From contig NZ_LWIG01000001.1 in NCBI RefSeq assembly GCF_002068095.1, positions 477,012 through 531,206 of the forward strand: a stretch of 54,195 nt of DNA. Direction: 5' to 3'. The notes under the pieces are model-generated. The model saw nothing but the letters and a program-made list of their open reading frames with translations. It had not been told where the DNA came from and did not search any database. This DNA is from Bradyrhizobium sacchari. GTDB taxonomy: Bacteria > Pseudomonadota > Alphaproteobacteria > Rhizobiales > Xanthobacteraceae. Within the stretch, counting starts at the first letter, position 1. Each line of letters opens with the position of its first letter. This document shows positions 1 through 10,328 of the stretch, in pieces. A program made the translations under genes and the position numbers.

Positions 1-491
1 CCGGCTCGCCGGAGAAGCGCTCGATGCGGGCGACCGCGCGCATCACGCGCGGGTCGAGGACGCGGCGCGGCAGCGCCTCGCCAAAACACATCTCGTCGAA
101 CTCGGCGGTGGTGATGTCGCCGTAGCGGCGCTGCCGCAGCAGCGCGTAGGCAGCGAGGATCTTGCGGGCGTAGACGGCGCGATCAGGTCCCGTGAGCCGT
201 TCGGCCAGGGTCTCGATGACGCCATCCGGCATGCTCTCGGGCTCGAGCGTTACGCTGATTGCAGTGCGATAGTCGCTGGCGATGGAATGCCGCTGGTTCG
301 GCAGGGTGACGAACAACTCGCCGGTGGCGAGGGTGTCGTCGATGGTCAGGTGCAGATTGCCCTTCACAGCCACATAGACGTGGCAGCAGCCCGGGGTCCG
401 CTTGCGGGGGCGGCCGAGCAGGCCGGCATAGAACACCCGCTCCGGCGTGATCAGCATCAGATGGTCGGATTCGCGACCGTTATTTTCCATT
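1..491 (-). CDS. AraC-family transcriptional regulator, 5' part only
   Basis: The gene starts with ATG at 491, behind a GAGGAG ribosome site, and runs off the left edge after about 163 codons with no stop. The visible part looks like the cupin-like ligand-binding half of a short AraC/XylS regulator, with the pattern CCHVYVAVKGNLHLTIDD. The last visible residues (RVMRAVARIERFSGEP) resemble the linker and first helix of the AraC DNA-binding domain, so the missing part should carry the two helix-turn-helix motifs. It may regulate the neighbouring GST/acyl-CoA dehydrogenase genes, but that is only inferred from proximity. The assignment is by pattern, without a search. Confidence 0.7.
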
Positions 492-597
492 GGGCTCCTC
501 CTCGCGCGGCTCTTTGGCCGCTGCGGACGGAGGTCACCTTAGCGGAAATTTGGGCGCTGTCACGACGGGATAGCGCTGTCATGAACACGCGCGCTGT

Positions 598-688
598 CGT
601 TCCGGGGCGGTCCGAAGGACCGAACCCGGAACCCGGAGATTGCTGCGCGAGATTCCGGGTTCGCGCTCTTGCGCGCCCCGGAATGACG
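598..688. repeat. Palindromic intergenic repeat, family B copy 1
   Basis: An imperfect inverted repeat: the left arm begins with GTCGTTCCGGGGCGG and the right arm ends with GCGCCCCGGAATGACG, with GGTTCCGGGTTCG-type internal repeats. A related copy lies at 2523-2620. It sits between the regulator and the GST gene and looks like a REP-type element, possibly a terminator or mRNA-end structure. Confidence 0.7.
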
Positions 689-695
689 GCGTCCC

Positions 696-1348
696 TTACG
701 CCCTCACCCGCGACGCAACATTCTGCTCGATCCCGGCCTTTTGCTCCGCAGCAACGGCGCGCTTGAAGCCGTCGCGCTGCTGCAGGCGGGTCCAATAGGC
801 CGCGACATTTGGCCCGAAATCCTTCGCCAGACCGGTGGTTTCGGCCAGCCGGAGCGCAAAACCGATCGCAATATCGGCGGCGGTGAAGCGGCCTGCGCAC
901 AATGTATCGGCATTTGCAGTCGCGGCCTCAACTGCGCGCAGCCGCCCAAGGAACCATTTCGCATAGTCGCCCACGACCTTATTGTTCCGCTGCTCCGGCT
1001 CGTGCTGGCTGTAGCGGAGCACCAGCGTTTGCGGGAAGGTCAACGTGGCATCGCTGAAATACATCCAGTTCAGGAACGCGCCATAGGCGGGATCCTCGGA
1101 GCTGACCATCAAGGGGGTCGGGCCATATTTGATACCGAGGTAGTGGCAGATGCCGGAGGACTCCGTCATCCGGGTCTCGCCGTCGGTCATGAACGGAATG
1201 GTGCCCAGCGGATTGATCGCGAGATATTCCTTTGCGAAAACGCGCGGCGGGAATGGCAGCATCTTCAATTCGTAGGGCAGCCCCATCTCTTCCATCATCC
1301 AGAGCGGACGGAAGGAGCGCGCAGCTTCGCAGTGATAGAGCGTGATCA

Positions 1349-1349
<1 letters not shown>
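696..1349 (-). CDS. Glutathione S-transferase family protein
   Basis: A 217-residue protein with the two-domain GST layout: an N-terminal thioredoxin-like domain (about residues 1-80, with the NPLGTIPFM segment holding the cis-proline and ESSGICHYL forming the glutathione-binding end) and an all-helical C-terminal domain. GSTs conjugate or reduce substrates with glutathione in the cytoplasm. I chose ATG at 1349, preceded by GGAAGG. It shares one base with the stop codon of the upstream acyl-CoA dehydrogenase (TGATG), so the two are translationally coupled. A TTG three bases upstream is possible but less likely. The substrate is unknown; the operon suggests a role beside acyl-CoA metabolism. 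Confidence 0.85.
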
Positions 1350-2512
<1,163 letters not shown>

Positions 2513-2522
2513 TTTGTTTCCT

Positions 2523-2620
2523 GTCATTCCGGACCGCCCGCAACGCGGGTGAACCCGGAATCTCGATATGTTCGACTCATCTCTGGGTTCCGGGTTCGCG
2601 CTACGCGCGCCCCGGGACGA
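2523..2620. repeat. Palindromic intergenic repeat, family B copy 2
   Basis: A repeat related to the one at 598-688, with the shared cores GTCATTCCGG, GAACCCGGAATCTC and GGGTTCCGGGTTCGCGC followed by CGCGCCCCGGGA. It fills the gap between two acyl-CoA dehydrogenase genes on the same strand and could form a hairpin in their transcript. Confidence 0.7.
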
Positions 2621-2626
2621 TGGTTG

Positions 2627-3763
2627 TCACAATCCCATCTGCCGTGACGCCAGATCCTTCATGATCTCCTCGGTGCCGCCGCCGATGGCGTTGACCTTGA
2701 CCTCGCGGTAGATGCGCTCGGCCTTGATGCCGCGCATGAAACCTGCACCGCCAAAGATCTGCACGGCTTCCGAGGCGCAGAACGCCATGGTCTGGGTCGC
2801 CTGGTTCTTCATCATGCAGATTTCGGCAACCGGGCTCTCGCCCTGCTCGAGACGCCAGGCCAGCATCTCCAGCATCGCCTGGCTGGCGGCGACCTTCTGC
2901 GCCATGTCGACGATCTTGTGGCGGATGACCTGATGCTGGGCCAGCGGCTTGCCGAAGGTCTTACGCTCTTTTGCGTAGGCGATCGCCTCATCGAGGCAGA
3001 CGCGGGCGAAAGCGGTGCAGCTCGCCGCCATGCCCATCCGCTCGCTGTTGAAGTTTCGCATGATGATCTTGAAGCCCTGGCCCTCCTCGCCGATCAGGTT
3101 TTCGGCCGGCACGCGGCATCCGTCGAAATGCAGCGTCGCGGTGTCGGAAGCCCACCAGCCCATCTTCTTCAGCTTCGTGCGCGACAGGCCGGGCGTGTCG
3201 CCCTCGATCAGGAGCAGGCTGACGCCGCCGGCGCCCTCGCCGCCGGTCCGTACCGCAACGGTCAGATAATCGGCGCGCACGCCCGAGGTGATGAAGGTCT
3301 TCTCGCCGGTCACGACGTAGTGATCGCCATCGCGCCGCGCCCTGGTGTGGAGGTTTGCAACGTCGGAGCCGCCGCCCGGCTCGGTGATCGCGAGCGCGGA
3401 GATCTTTTCGCCTGCTAGCACCTGCGGCAGCACGCGCGCTTTCACCTCCGGTCGCGCTGCCCGCGCGATCGGCGGCGAGCCGATGGTGTGGCTCATCAGG
3501 CTGGCGCTGACGCCGCCGGCGCCGGCCCGCGCCAATTCCTGGCTGGCCACGATCCTCATGAACTGGTCGGCGGCGATGCCGCCATATTCCTCGGGGAATC
3601 CGAGTCCCAACAAGCCGATTTCGGCCGCCTTGCGATAGAGATCGCGCGGAAATTCGCCGGCCTCGTCCCATTCATGAGCGAACGGGGCGATCTCCTTCTC
3701 GACAAAACGGCGCAGGAGGTCGCGGAAGGCGTCGTGCTCGGCGGTATAGAACGGGCTCTTCAT
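2627..3763 (-). CDS. Acyl-CoA dehydrogenase family protein
   Basis: A 378-residue acyl-CoA dehydrogenase, clearly different in sequence from its neighbour but with the same fold. It has ITEPGGGSD and KTFITSG in the FAD/substrate region, the RKTFGKP signature and the C-terminal QIFGGAGFM. As in the neighbour, the medium-chain glutamate position is glycine (AIGGGTEE), and NSERMG in helix G is the candidate base. The reading frame continues upstream to 3814, but ATG at 3763 begins the conserved start MKSPFYTAEHDAF and is preferred. It is divergent from the acyl-CoA ligase across a gap of about 260 bases, so a shared promoter region and pathway are likely. Confidence 0.9.
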   Translation of the reverse strand: MKSPFYTAEHDAFRDLLRRFVEKEIAPFAHEWDEAGEFPRDLYRKAAEIGLLGLGFPEEYGGIAADQFMRIVASQELARAGAGGVSASLMSHTIGSPPIARAARPEVKARVLPQVLAGEKISALAITEPGGGSDVANLHTRARRDGDHYVVTGEKTFITSGVRADYLTVAVRTGGEGAGGVSLLLIEGDTPGLSRTKLKKMGWWASDTATLHFDGCRVPAENLIGEEGQGFKIIMRNFNSERMGMAASCTAFARVCLDEAIAYAKERKTFGKPLAQHQVIRHKIVDMAQKVAASQAMLEMLAWRLEQGESPVAEICMMKNQATQTMAFCASEAVQIFGGAGFMRGIKAERIYREVKVNAIGGGTEEIMKDLASRQMGL

Positions 3764-4026
3764 TACAGTCTCGCCCTGCTGGCGGATTCGTCGCGTCCAC
3801 CATGGCTGGAACATCTGCCGTTCACTTGCGCAGAGTGGCTGACCGGGGAACCGCTCCAGCGCAGCGTATGTCCTAGCAACTCAACGCAAGACGATTTTCG
3901 CTCCTCGCAGGCCAACTCCAAATCAAAAAAGACGTGGTGCACAAACTCCGGCTGGCCCTTGGGGCCATGCCGGGCATGGTGCACGGCAACAGGGCTGTCG
4001 GCACAAGACCGCCGAGGGAGGGATAT

Positions 4027-5577
4027 TTGGCCGTTCGTTACTACGACTGGATCGCCCACCATGGCCGCCGCACACCTGACAAGGTTGCGGTCATCGATCT
4101 CGCGAGCGAGCGCCGCTTCAGCTATTCGCAGCTCGACGCCCGCGTCTCCCGCCTCGCCTCCTTCCTGCGTCACACATTGAAGGTCGCCCGCGGCGACCGT
4201 GTCGCCGTGCTGGCGCTGAACACGACCGATACGCTGGAGGTACAGTTCGCCTGCGGGCGGTTAGGCGCGATCTTCGTGCCGCTGAACACCCGCCTCACCG
4301 TCCCCGAACTCCAGTTCATCACCGCCGACTGCGCGCCGAAGGTGATGATCCACGACGCGGACCTGGCCGAGACGGCGCTCAGCGTCGCCAAGCTCTGCAA
4401 CGTTGGGACCACCCTGCTGCTTGGCCCGGGCGGCAGCTATGAGGCCGGCATCGCCGCCGCAAAGCTGCTCGAGGCGATCGAGGAGGTCACGCTCGATGAC
4501 GTCTCGACCATCATGTACACGTCGGGCACGACCGGGCATCCGAAGGGCGCGACCATCACCCACGGCATGACCTTCTGGAATTGTGTCAATCTGGGCGGCC
4601 CCGCCTGCATCGGGCCGTCCTCGGTGCTGCTCACTGTGCTGCCGCTGTTCCACACCGGCGGGCTGAATTGCTACACCAATCCGGTGCTGCATGCCGGCGG
4701 CACCGTGATGATCATGCGCGCCTTCGATCCCGGCACAGCGCTTGGCCTGATCAACGATCCGGCGCAGGGCATCAACGTGTTCTTCGGCGTGCCCGCGATC
4801 TACCAGTTCATGGCGCAGCATCCGGCGTTCGCAACGACCGATCTCGGCCGGCTGATCGTCGGCGGTGTCGGCGGCGCGCCGATGCCGGTGCCACTGTTGA
4901 AGGTCTGGGAGGCGCGCGGCGTCGCACTGCAGCAGGGCTACGGCATGACCGAGACCTCCCCGGCCGTGCTGGTGCTCGACCGCGAGGATGCGGCGCGCAA
5001 GGCAGGCTCCGCCGGCAAGCCTGTGCTGCACACCGAGGTGCGGATCGTGCGGCCCGACGGCAGCGACGCCGATGTCGGTGAGCTCGGCGAGCTCTGGGTC
5101 AAGGGCCCGAACATTACGCCGGGCTACTGGAACAGGCCGGAGGCGAACAAGACCTCCTTCACCGACGGCTGGCTGCACACGGGCGATGCGACGCGCATCG
5201 ACGAGGAGGGCTTCTACTACATCGTCGATCGCTGGAAGGACATGTACATCTCGGGTGGTGAGAACGTCTATCCGGCCGAGGTCGAGAACGTCCTGCACCA
5301 GCTCACCGCCATCGCGGAAGCGGCCGTCATCGGCATCCCCGATTCGCAATGGGGCGAGGTCGGCCTTGCCATCGTCGCGGTCAAACCGGGCCAGCGGCTG
5401 ACTGAGGCGGATGTGTTCGCGCATTGCGCGGCCAATCTGGCGCGCTTCAAATGTCCGCGGCAGATCCGATTCGTCGATGCGTTACCGCGCAACGCCACCG
5501 GCAAGATCCACAAGCCGACGCTGCGAAAAGAGTTCTCCGTCGCCTCGGAGGTCGACAGGAAAGCCGCCAACGCCTGA
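4027..5577 (+). CDS. AMP-forming acyl-CoA ligase (class I adenylate-forming enzyme)
   Basis: A 516-residue enzyme that activates a carboxylic acid as acyl-AMP and transfers it to CoA. All landmarks are present: the phosphate-binding loop TSGTTGHPKG, the YGMTET motif that contacts the acyl/adenine site, the GWLHTGD and RWKDMYISGGENVYP hinge region, and the C-terminal lysine in NATGKIHKP. The frame is open to an ATG at 3934, but I chose TTG at 4027, which follows GGGAGGGATAT and begins LAVRYYDWIAHHG, where family similarity starts. It is divergent from the two acyl-CoA dehydrogenases and followed by a terminator and an orphan binding protein. The acid substrate is unknown. Confidence 0.88.
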   Translation: MAVRYYDWIAHHGRRTPDKVAVIDLASERRFSYSQLDARVSRLASFLRHTLKVARGDRVAVLALNTTDTLEVQFACGRLGAIFVPLNTRLTVPELQFITADCAPKVMIHDADLAETALSVAKLCNVGTTLLLGPGGSYEAGIAAAKLLEAIEEVTLDDVSTIMYTSGTTGHPKGATITHGMTFWNCVNLGGPACIGPSSVLLTVLPLFHTGGLNCYTNPVLHAGGTVMIMRAFDPGTALGLINDPAQGINVFFGVPAIYQFMAQHPAFATTDLGRLIVGGVGGAPMPVPLLKVWEARGVALQQGYGMTETSPAVLVLDREDAARKAGSAGKPVLHTEVRIVRPDGSDADVGELGELWVKGPNITPGYWNRPEANKTSFTDGWLHTGDATRIDEEGFYYIVDRWKDMYISGGENVYPAEVENVLHQLTAIAEAAVIGIPDSQWGEVGLAIVAVKPGQRLTEADVFAHCAANLARFKCPRQIRFVDALPRNATGKIHKPTLRKEFSVASEVDRKAANA

Positions 5578-5580
5578 TCG

Positions 5581-5608
5581 AAGCGCCCCTCGCGGGCGCT
5601 TTTGTTTT
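5581..5608 (+). terminator. Rho-independent terminator after the acyl-CoA ligase gene
   Basis: A stem of AAGCGCCC and GGGCGCTT with a five-base loop, followed by TTTGTTTT. It begins only three bases after the ligase stop codon and separates that gene from the following binding-protein gene. Confidence 0.85.
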
Positions 5609-5649
5609 GAAGTGCCTGCCCCAACCAACAAGAACCCCAAGGAATTTCC

Positions 5650-6873
5650 ATGAAGAACAAGAAACTCTCCCTGCTCGCCGCGGCAGCGGCCCTCACGTTG
5701 CTCTCGACTCAAGGCGTCCAGGCGCAGAAGAAATACGACACCGGCGTCACCGACACCGAGATCAAGATCGGCAATGTCGAGGCCTATTCAGGCCCCGCCT
5801 CCGCCTACGGCATCATCGGCAAGACCGAGGAAGCGTATTTCAAGATGATCAACGACCAGGGCGGCATCAATGGCCGCAAGATCAACTGGATTTCCTATGA
5901 CGACGGTTATTCGCCGCCGAAGACCGTTGAGCAAGTCCGCAAGCTGATCGAGAGCGACGAGGTCTTCCTGGTGTTCAACGCGCTGGGCACGCCGACCCAG
6001 ACCGCCGTGCAGAAATACCACAACTCCAAGAAGGTGCCGCAGCTCTTCCTCGCCACCGGCGCCAGCAAGTGGAACGACCCGAAGAATTTTCCATGGACCA
6101 TGGGCTTCCAGCCCAGCTACCGGGTCGAGGCTCAGATCTTCGCAAAATACATCCTGAAGGAGAAGCCGGACGCCAAGGTTGCGATCTTCTATGCCAACGA
6201 CGATTTCGGCAAGGACTACCTCGCCGGCATCAAGGACGTGTTCGGCGACAAGGCCTCGAAACTGATCGTGGCCGAGGAGAGCTACGAGACATCGGAGCCG
6301 TCGATCGACGCCCACATCGTCAAGCTCAAGGGCACCGGCGCCGATGTGTTCGTCAACATCGCGACCCCGAAATTCGCGGCCCAGGCGATCAAGAAGATCG
6401 CCGAACTGGAATGGAAGCCGATGCATCTGATGACCGACGTCTCGGTGTCGATCGGCGCGGTGATGAAGCCGGCCGGCCTCGAGGCCTCCGAAGGCGTGCT
6501 GTCGGCCGGCTATCTCAAGGATGCCTCGGATCCGCAGTGGAAGGACGACGAGGGCATGAAGAAGTTCATGACCTTCATCGACAAATACATGCCCGGCGCA
6601 AACATCTCCGACGCCAATCTGGTTTACGCCTATGCCGCAGCCCAGACGATGGTGCAGGTGCTGAAGCAGTCCGGGGACAATCTGACCCGTGAGAACGTGA
6701 TGAAGCAGGCTGCCAGCCTGAAGGACTTCGTCCCCGACACGCTGATCCCGGGAATCAAGATCAACACCTCGTCCACGGACTTCGCACCGATCGAGCAGCT
6801 CAAGATGTGGCGATTCAAGAAGGGCCAGTGGGAGCTGTTCGGCGATATCATCAGCGCGGAGCCGAGCGGCTAG
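5650..6873 (+). CDS. ABC transporter substrate-binding protein, branched-chain amino acid type
   Basis: A 407-residue periplasmic binding protein of the Leu/Ile/Val-binding (Peripla_BP_6) family. The N-terminus is a Sec signal peptide (KNKK, a hydrophobic stretch, then VQAQ), and the mature protein starts with the typical TDTEIKIGNVEAYSGPASAYG. Its start at 5650 has AAGGAA upstream. No permease or ATPase gene lies next to it, so it must use a transporter encoded elsewhere. Proximity to the acyl-CoA ligase suggests an organic acid ligand, since Bradyrhizobium and Rhodopseudomonas use many such proteins for aromatic or fatty acids; this is inference. Confidence 0.88.
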   Translation: MKNKKLSLLAAAAALTLLSTQGVQAQKKYDTGVTDTEIKIGNVEAYSGPASAYGIIGKTEEAYFKMINDQGGINGRKINWISYDDGYSPPKTVEQVRKLIESDEVFLVFNALGTPTQTAVQKYHNSKKVPQLFLATGASKWNDPKNFPWTMGFQPSYRVEAQIFAKYILKEKPDAKVAIFYANDDFGKDYLAGIKDVFGDKASKLIVAEESYETSEPSIDAHIVKLKGTGADVFVNIATPKFAAQAIKKIAELEWKPMHLMTDVSVSIGAVMKPAGLEASEGVLSAGYLKDASDPQWKDDEGMKKFMTFIDKYMPGANISDANLVYAYAAAQTMVQVLKQSGDNLTRENVMKQAASLKDFVPDTLIPGIKINTSSTDFAPIEQLKMWRFKKGQWELFGDIISAEPSG

Positions 6874-6898
6874 CGCGCGGCGAACGGTCCGTGTCCGG

Positions 6899-6930
6899 GA
6901 GATGGCGGCTGCGAGCCCGCCATCTCTTTA
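6899..6930. terminator. Rho-independent terminator between convergent genes
   Basis: A perfect ten-base stem (GAGATGGCGG and CCGCCATCTC) with an eight-base loop, followed by TTTAT on the + strand. It lies between the binding-protein gene and the convergent XRE regulator gene and can serve the former. Confidence 0.8.
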
Positions 6931-6945
6931 TCCGCGGGGATGAAC

Positions 6946-7707
6946 CTATGCCGGCAGGAACAGCGCAAACGGCTCTTCCACCGTCCGGCGCAGGTGCTTC
7001 CGGTACACCTCATAATTGGCGTCGTTGGGTGCAACCCGTCCCAAAGATGGCTTCGGAATATTCCTGATCGGCACATAGGCGATCGGCGCGGCGATCGGCG
7101 TCAGCTGGGAGCCGGGGCCGGCGCGAAGCGTCGAGATGATGCCGTACATCTCGCCGGCGACCGTCGGCCGCGACACCGTGATCACGCGATGCTGGCCGTG
7201 CTTGATGATGACGAGATAGATGAAGCCGGATTGGTGGGGAACGGCGACCTCGCCGGTGTGCTCATAGGCGGTATCGGTCCGCTCACCCTCGCGGAAGACC
7301 AGCGATGAGAGCTTCGGCTCCCAGACGATCTCGGTGCGGTAGGCGAAAATCGCGTCCTTGTCGCCGAAGGACGGCCGCAGCGTGATGTAGACGTCCTCGA
7401 GCCAGGTCACCGCGCGATGCGCATAGGAGCCGAGGCTGTCGGGCGCGACGTCGTTTGCGGCCGGAGGCGTCGCCACGGCGGCGCTCTTGCGCAAGGACAC
7501 GCCCAGCGCCTGCTCCAGCCGGACCGTCGTCGCCAAGGTGAACGGCCGGCGGCCGCCTAAAACCTTCTCCAGCGTCGACAGACTAAGCTTGGCCTGCTCG
7601 GCCAGCGCCTGCCGGGAGATCCGGCGTCTGGCCAGCTCCTCGCGAATGGTCTCCGCGATCTCGCGGCTCTGCTCGTCTGAAAGCTGCTTGTCGGCCTGCG
7701 TCTGCAT
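6946..7707 (-). CDS. XRE-family helix-turn-helix regulator with C-terminal ligand-type domain
   Basis: A 253-residue protein. Residues about 18-75 form a Cro/CI-type helix-turn-helix (SRQALAEQAKLSLSTLEKVLGG), followed by a linker rich in Ala and Pro and a roughly 150-residue C-terminal domain of mixed beta character that I do not recognise. I chose ATG at 7707 with AGGG upstream; a TTG at 7713 is the alternative. It is divergent from the sortase-target gene with about 190 bases between starts, so it could regulate the sortase locus, but nothing in the sequence proves that. Its 3' end is convergent with the binding-protein gene. Confidence 0.75.
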   Translation of the reverse strand: MQTQADKQLSDEQSREIAETIREELARRRISRQALAEQAKLSLSTLEKVLGGRRPFTLATTVRLEQALGVSLRKSAAVATPPAANDVAPDSLGSYAHRAVTWLEDVYITLRPSFGDKDAIFAYRTEIVWEPKLSSLVFREGERTDTAYEHTGEVAVPHQSGFIYLVIIKHGQHRVITVSRPTVAGEMYGIISTLRAGPGSQLTPIAAPIAYVPIRNIPKPSLGRVAPNDANYEVYRKHLRRTVEEPFALFLPA

Positions 7708-7893
7708 CGTCAACCCTGCCTTGGAAGCGCCATCCTAGCAGGGCGGACAAACCAGCACAAAACCGCACATGGCCGCCGGGCGGCCGCCTGCCCGGGCCGA
7801 CCGCGGCGGAACATTGCCGATCATTCTGCTCGCGAAATCACGCCCTCCCGGCGGATGCTGAAGGCCAGCAAACACGCTTCGGGAGCAGGCCAA

Positions 7894-10158
7894 ATGAGCA
7901 CCTACGACACCGCCGACAGCGACGAACATCCCCTGTTGAGCCGGCTGATCAAGATCGGATTGTTTCTCCTCGCGCAGGGTATCGCAGTGATGCTGGTCGC
8001 CTTCGTGGCGCTGCTGGTGAGCTTCGGAACGGGCTGGTCGGCAACGACCGAGCAAGCCAGCCTGCTTCGGCCCGGCGATGCCAGGTCCGGCAGTCTGCTG
8101 CTGAAGGAGGACGGCGCCACCACCGAGGCGATCCGCCTCGGCACCGATATCGACATCACGGTATCGGGCCCGACACTGCGCGCCCGTGTCACGCAAATCT
8201 TCCGCAATCCGAGCAAGGACTGGGTCGAGGCGACCTATGTTTATCCGCTCGCGACCAATGGCGCTGTCGACACGCTGAAAATGGTGGTCGGCGACCGCGT
8301 CATCGTCGGCGACATCAAGGAGCGGCAGCAGGCTCGCGTGATCTACGAGCAGGCGCGCAGCGCCGGCCAGAAGGCCGCGCTAACCGAGCAGGAGCGGCCC
8401 AACATCTTCACCAACTCGGTCGCCAATATCGGCCCCGGCGAGACCGTGCTGGTGCAGATCGAATATCAGGAGCCGGTGCACCAATCCGGTAATGAATATT
8501 CGCTGCGCCTGCCGCTGGCGGTCGCCCCGCGCTACAATCCGGCGCCGATCGTGCAGAGCGTCGACTTCCGCCAGGACGGCTCCGGCTGGGGCGCGACGAC
8601 GTCGAATCCTGTGCCGGATCGCGATCGCATCTTGCCGCCCGTGCTGGACCCCGCCAGGAACGCGCCGGTCAATCCGACCAGCATCACGGTGCGCCTGCAG
8701 GCCGGCTTTGCCCTCGGTGAGGTCAAGAGCCACCATCACAACGTCAAGACGGAAAGCCCTGACAATGCCACGCGCATCATCACGCTCGCCGACGGCGCTG
8801 TCCCCGCCGACCGCGATTTCGAGCTGACCTGGAAGCCGGCCGCCGACAAGGCGCCGTCGGTCGGGCTGTTCCGCGAGCATGTCGGCGATGCCGATTATCT
8901 GCTCGCCTTCGTCACCCCGCCGAGCGCCGAGCAGGCGATGCAGAAGCCGCTGCCGCGCGAAGTCGTGTTCGTGATCGACAATTCCGGCTCGATGGGCGGC
9001 ACCTCCATCGTTCAGGCCAAGGCGAGTCTGCTCTATGCGCTCGGGCGCCTGCAGCCGAATGACCGCTTCAACGTGATCCGTTTCGACGACACCATGGACG
9101 TGCTGTTTCAGGCCTCCATGCCGGCCGACGCCGCGCATCTCGGCGAAGCACTCGGTTTCGTGAATGGATTGCAGGCGCGCGGCGGCACCGAGATGGTGCC
9201 GGCGATGCGGGCGGCACTGACCGATAAGCTCGGCGACACCAGCATGGTTCGCCAGGTCGTGTTCCTGACCGACGGCGCAATCGGCAACGAGCAGCAATTG
9301 TTCGAGACCATCACGACGCTGCGCGGCCGCTCGCGCATATTCATGGTCGGAATCGGCTCCGCGCCCAACACCTATCTGATGACGCGTGCCGCCGAGCTCG
9401 GCCGCGGCGCCTTCACCCATATCGGCTCGGTCGAGCAGGTCGAGGAGCGCATGCGCGGCCTGTTCGCCAAGCTGGAGAACCCGGTCGTAACCGGCCTCAG
9501 CGCAAAATTCTCCGACGCCAGGGCCGACATCACCCCGGCGATCATTCCCGACGTCTATCGCGACGAGCCGCTAGTGGTGGCGGCGAGGCTCGACAAGCTT
9601 TCGGGCTCGCTCGAGATCAAGGGCCGCGTCGGCGACCGTCCGTGGTCGGTGACGCTGCCGCTGCAAAATGCCGCCGAAGGCAAGGGCCTGTCAAAACTCT
9701 GGGCGAGGCGCAAGATCGGCGATGCGGAGGTCGCACGCACCTTGCGCGAGATGACGCCGGATGAGTCCGACAAGGCGATCCTGGCGCTGGCGCTCGACCA
9801 CCAACTCGTCACGCGGCTCACCAGCCTCGTCGCGGTCGACAAGACCCCGAGCCGGCCCGAAGGCGAACCGCTCAAGCTCGACGAATTGCCGATCAATCTG
9901 CCGGCCGGTTGGGATTTCGAGAAGGTCTTTGGCGAACGGCCGCATCTGACCCCGACACAGTTGCGCGAACGCCATGCCGATGCGCGCAATCAGCCGACGA
10001 CGCGACGGCCGACGCCCGCGGCGCCCGATGCGATCCGGCTGCCCAAGACGGCGACCTCGGCCGAGCTGAAGTTGATCGCAGGTCTGGTCCTGATCGTGCT
10101 CGCCCTGATCCTGTTCATGTTCAACCGGCGTCGGCCCTTGCTCACCGACGCCGCTTGA
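7894..10158 (+). CDS. VIT/vWA-domain sortase target protein with LPKTA sorting signal
   Basis: A 754-residue envelope protein of the type called marine proteobacterial sortase target protein. It has an N-terminal membrane segment (about residues 20-50), a VIT domain (about 70-190), a von Willebrand A domain with an intact metal-ion site DNSGS at 362-366 and FLTDG later, a Pro/Arg-rich linker, and a C-terminal sorting signal: LPKTA at 716-720, a hydrophobic helix, then NRRR. The sortase should cut within LPKTA. I chose ATG at 7894 (GGAGCAGG upstream) over one at 7855. The cognate sortase gene follows after a terminator-like hairpin. vWA/VIT proteins bind protein ligands; the partner is unknown. 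Confidence 0.88.
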   Translation: MSTYDTADSDEHPLLSRLIKIGLFLLAQGIAVMLVAFVALLVSFGTGWSATTEQASLLRPGDARSGSLLLKEDGATTEAIRLGTDIDITVSGPTLRARVTQIFRNPSKDWVEATYVYPLATNGAVDTLKMVVGDRVIVGDIKERQQARVIYEQARSAGQKAALTEQERPNIFTNSVANIGPGETVLVQIEYQEPVHQSGNEYSLRLPLAVAPRYNPAPIVQSVDFRQDGSGWGATTSNPVPDRDRILPPVLDPARNAPVNPTSITVRLQAGFALGEVKSHHHNVKTESPDNATRIITLADGAVPADRDFELTWKPAADKAPSVGLFREHVGDADYLLAFVTPPSAEQAMQKPLPREVVFVIDNSGSMGGTSIVQAKASLLYALGRLQPNDRFNVIRFDDTMDVLFQASMPADAAHLGEALGFVNGLQARGGTEMVPAMRAALTDKLGDTSMVRQVVFLTDGAIGNEQQLFETITTLRGRSRIFMVGIGSAPNTYLMTRAAELGRGAFTHIGSVEQVEERMRGLFAKLENPVVTGLSAKFSDARADITPAIIPDVYRDEPLVVAARLDKLSGSLEIKGRVGDRPWSVTLPLQNAAEGKGLSKLWARRKIGDAEVARTLREMTPDESDKAILALALDHQLVTRLTSLVAVDKTPSRPEGEPLKLDELPINLPAGWDFEKVFGERPHLTPTQLRERHADARNQPTTRRPTPAAPDAIRLPKTATSAELKLIAGLVLIVLALILFMFNRRRPLLTDAA

Positions 10159-10186
10159 GAGAGGAGCCCCCCGAACTCCTCTGTTA

Positions 10187-10233
10187 GCGCGCGCGGCTGC
10201 CCGTCCCGTAAAACGGCCGCGCGCGCCTTTTTT
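10187..10233 (+). terminator. Strong hairpin terminator between sortase target and sortase genes
   Basis: A perfect eleven-base stem (GCGCGCGCGGC and GCCGCGCGCGC) with an 18-base loop, followed by six T residues. It should cut most transcripts after the abundant surface protein, so that little sortase is made per target. Confidence 0.85.
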
Positions 10234-10240
10234 GACAAGG

Positions 10241-10319
10241 TCATTGCGAGCGCAAGGAAGCAATCCAGGCTGCGTCCGCGAAAAAGATTCTGGATTGCTT
10301 CGCTGCACTCGCAATGACG
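10241..10319. repeat. Palindromic repeat, family A copy 1
   Basis: A long inverted repeat: the left arm is TCATTGCGAGCGCAAGGAAG plus CAATCCAG and the right arm is CTGGATTGCTTCGCTGCACT plus CGCAATGA, imperfect at a few positions. Other copies are at 30094-30173, 43889-43968 and 53106-53185. It lies just upstream of the sortase start codon. Confidence 0.85.
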
Positions 10320-10328
10320 GGAAGCACA

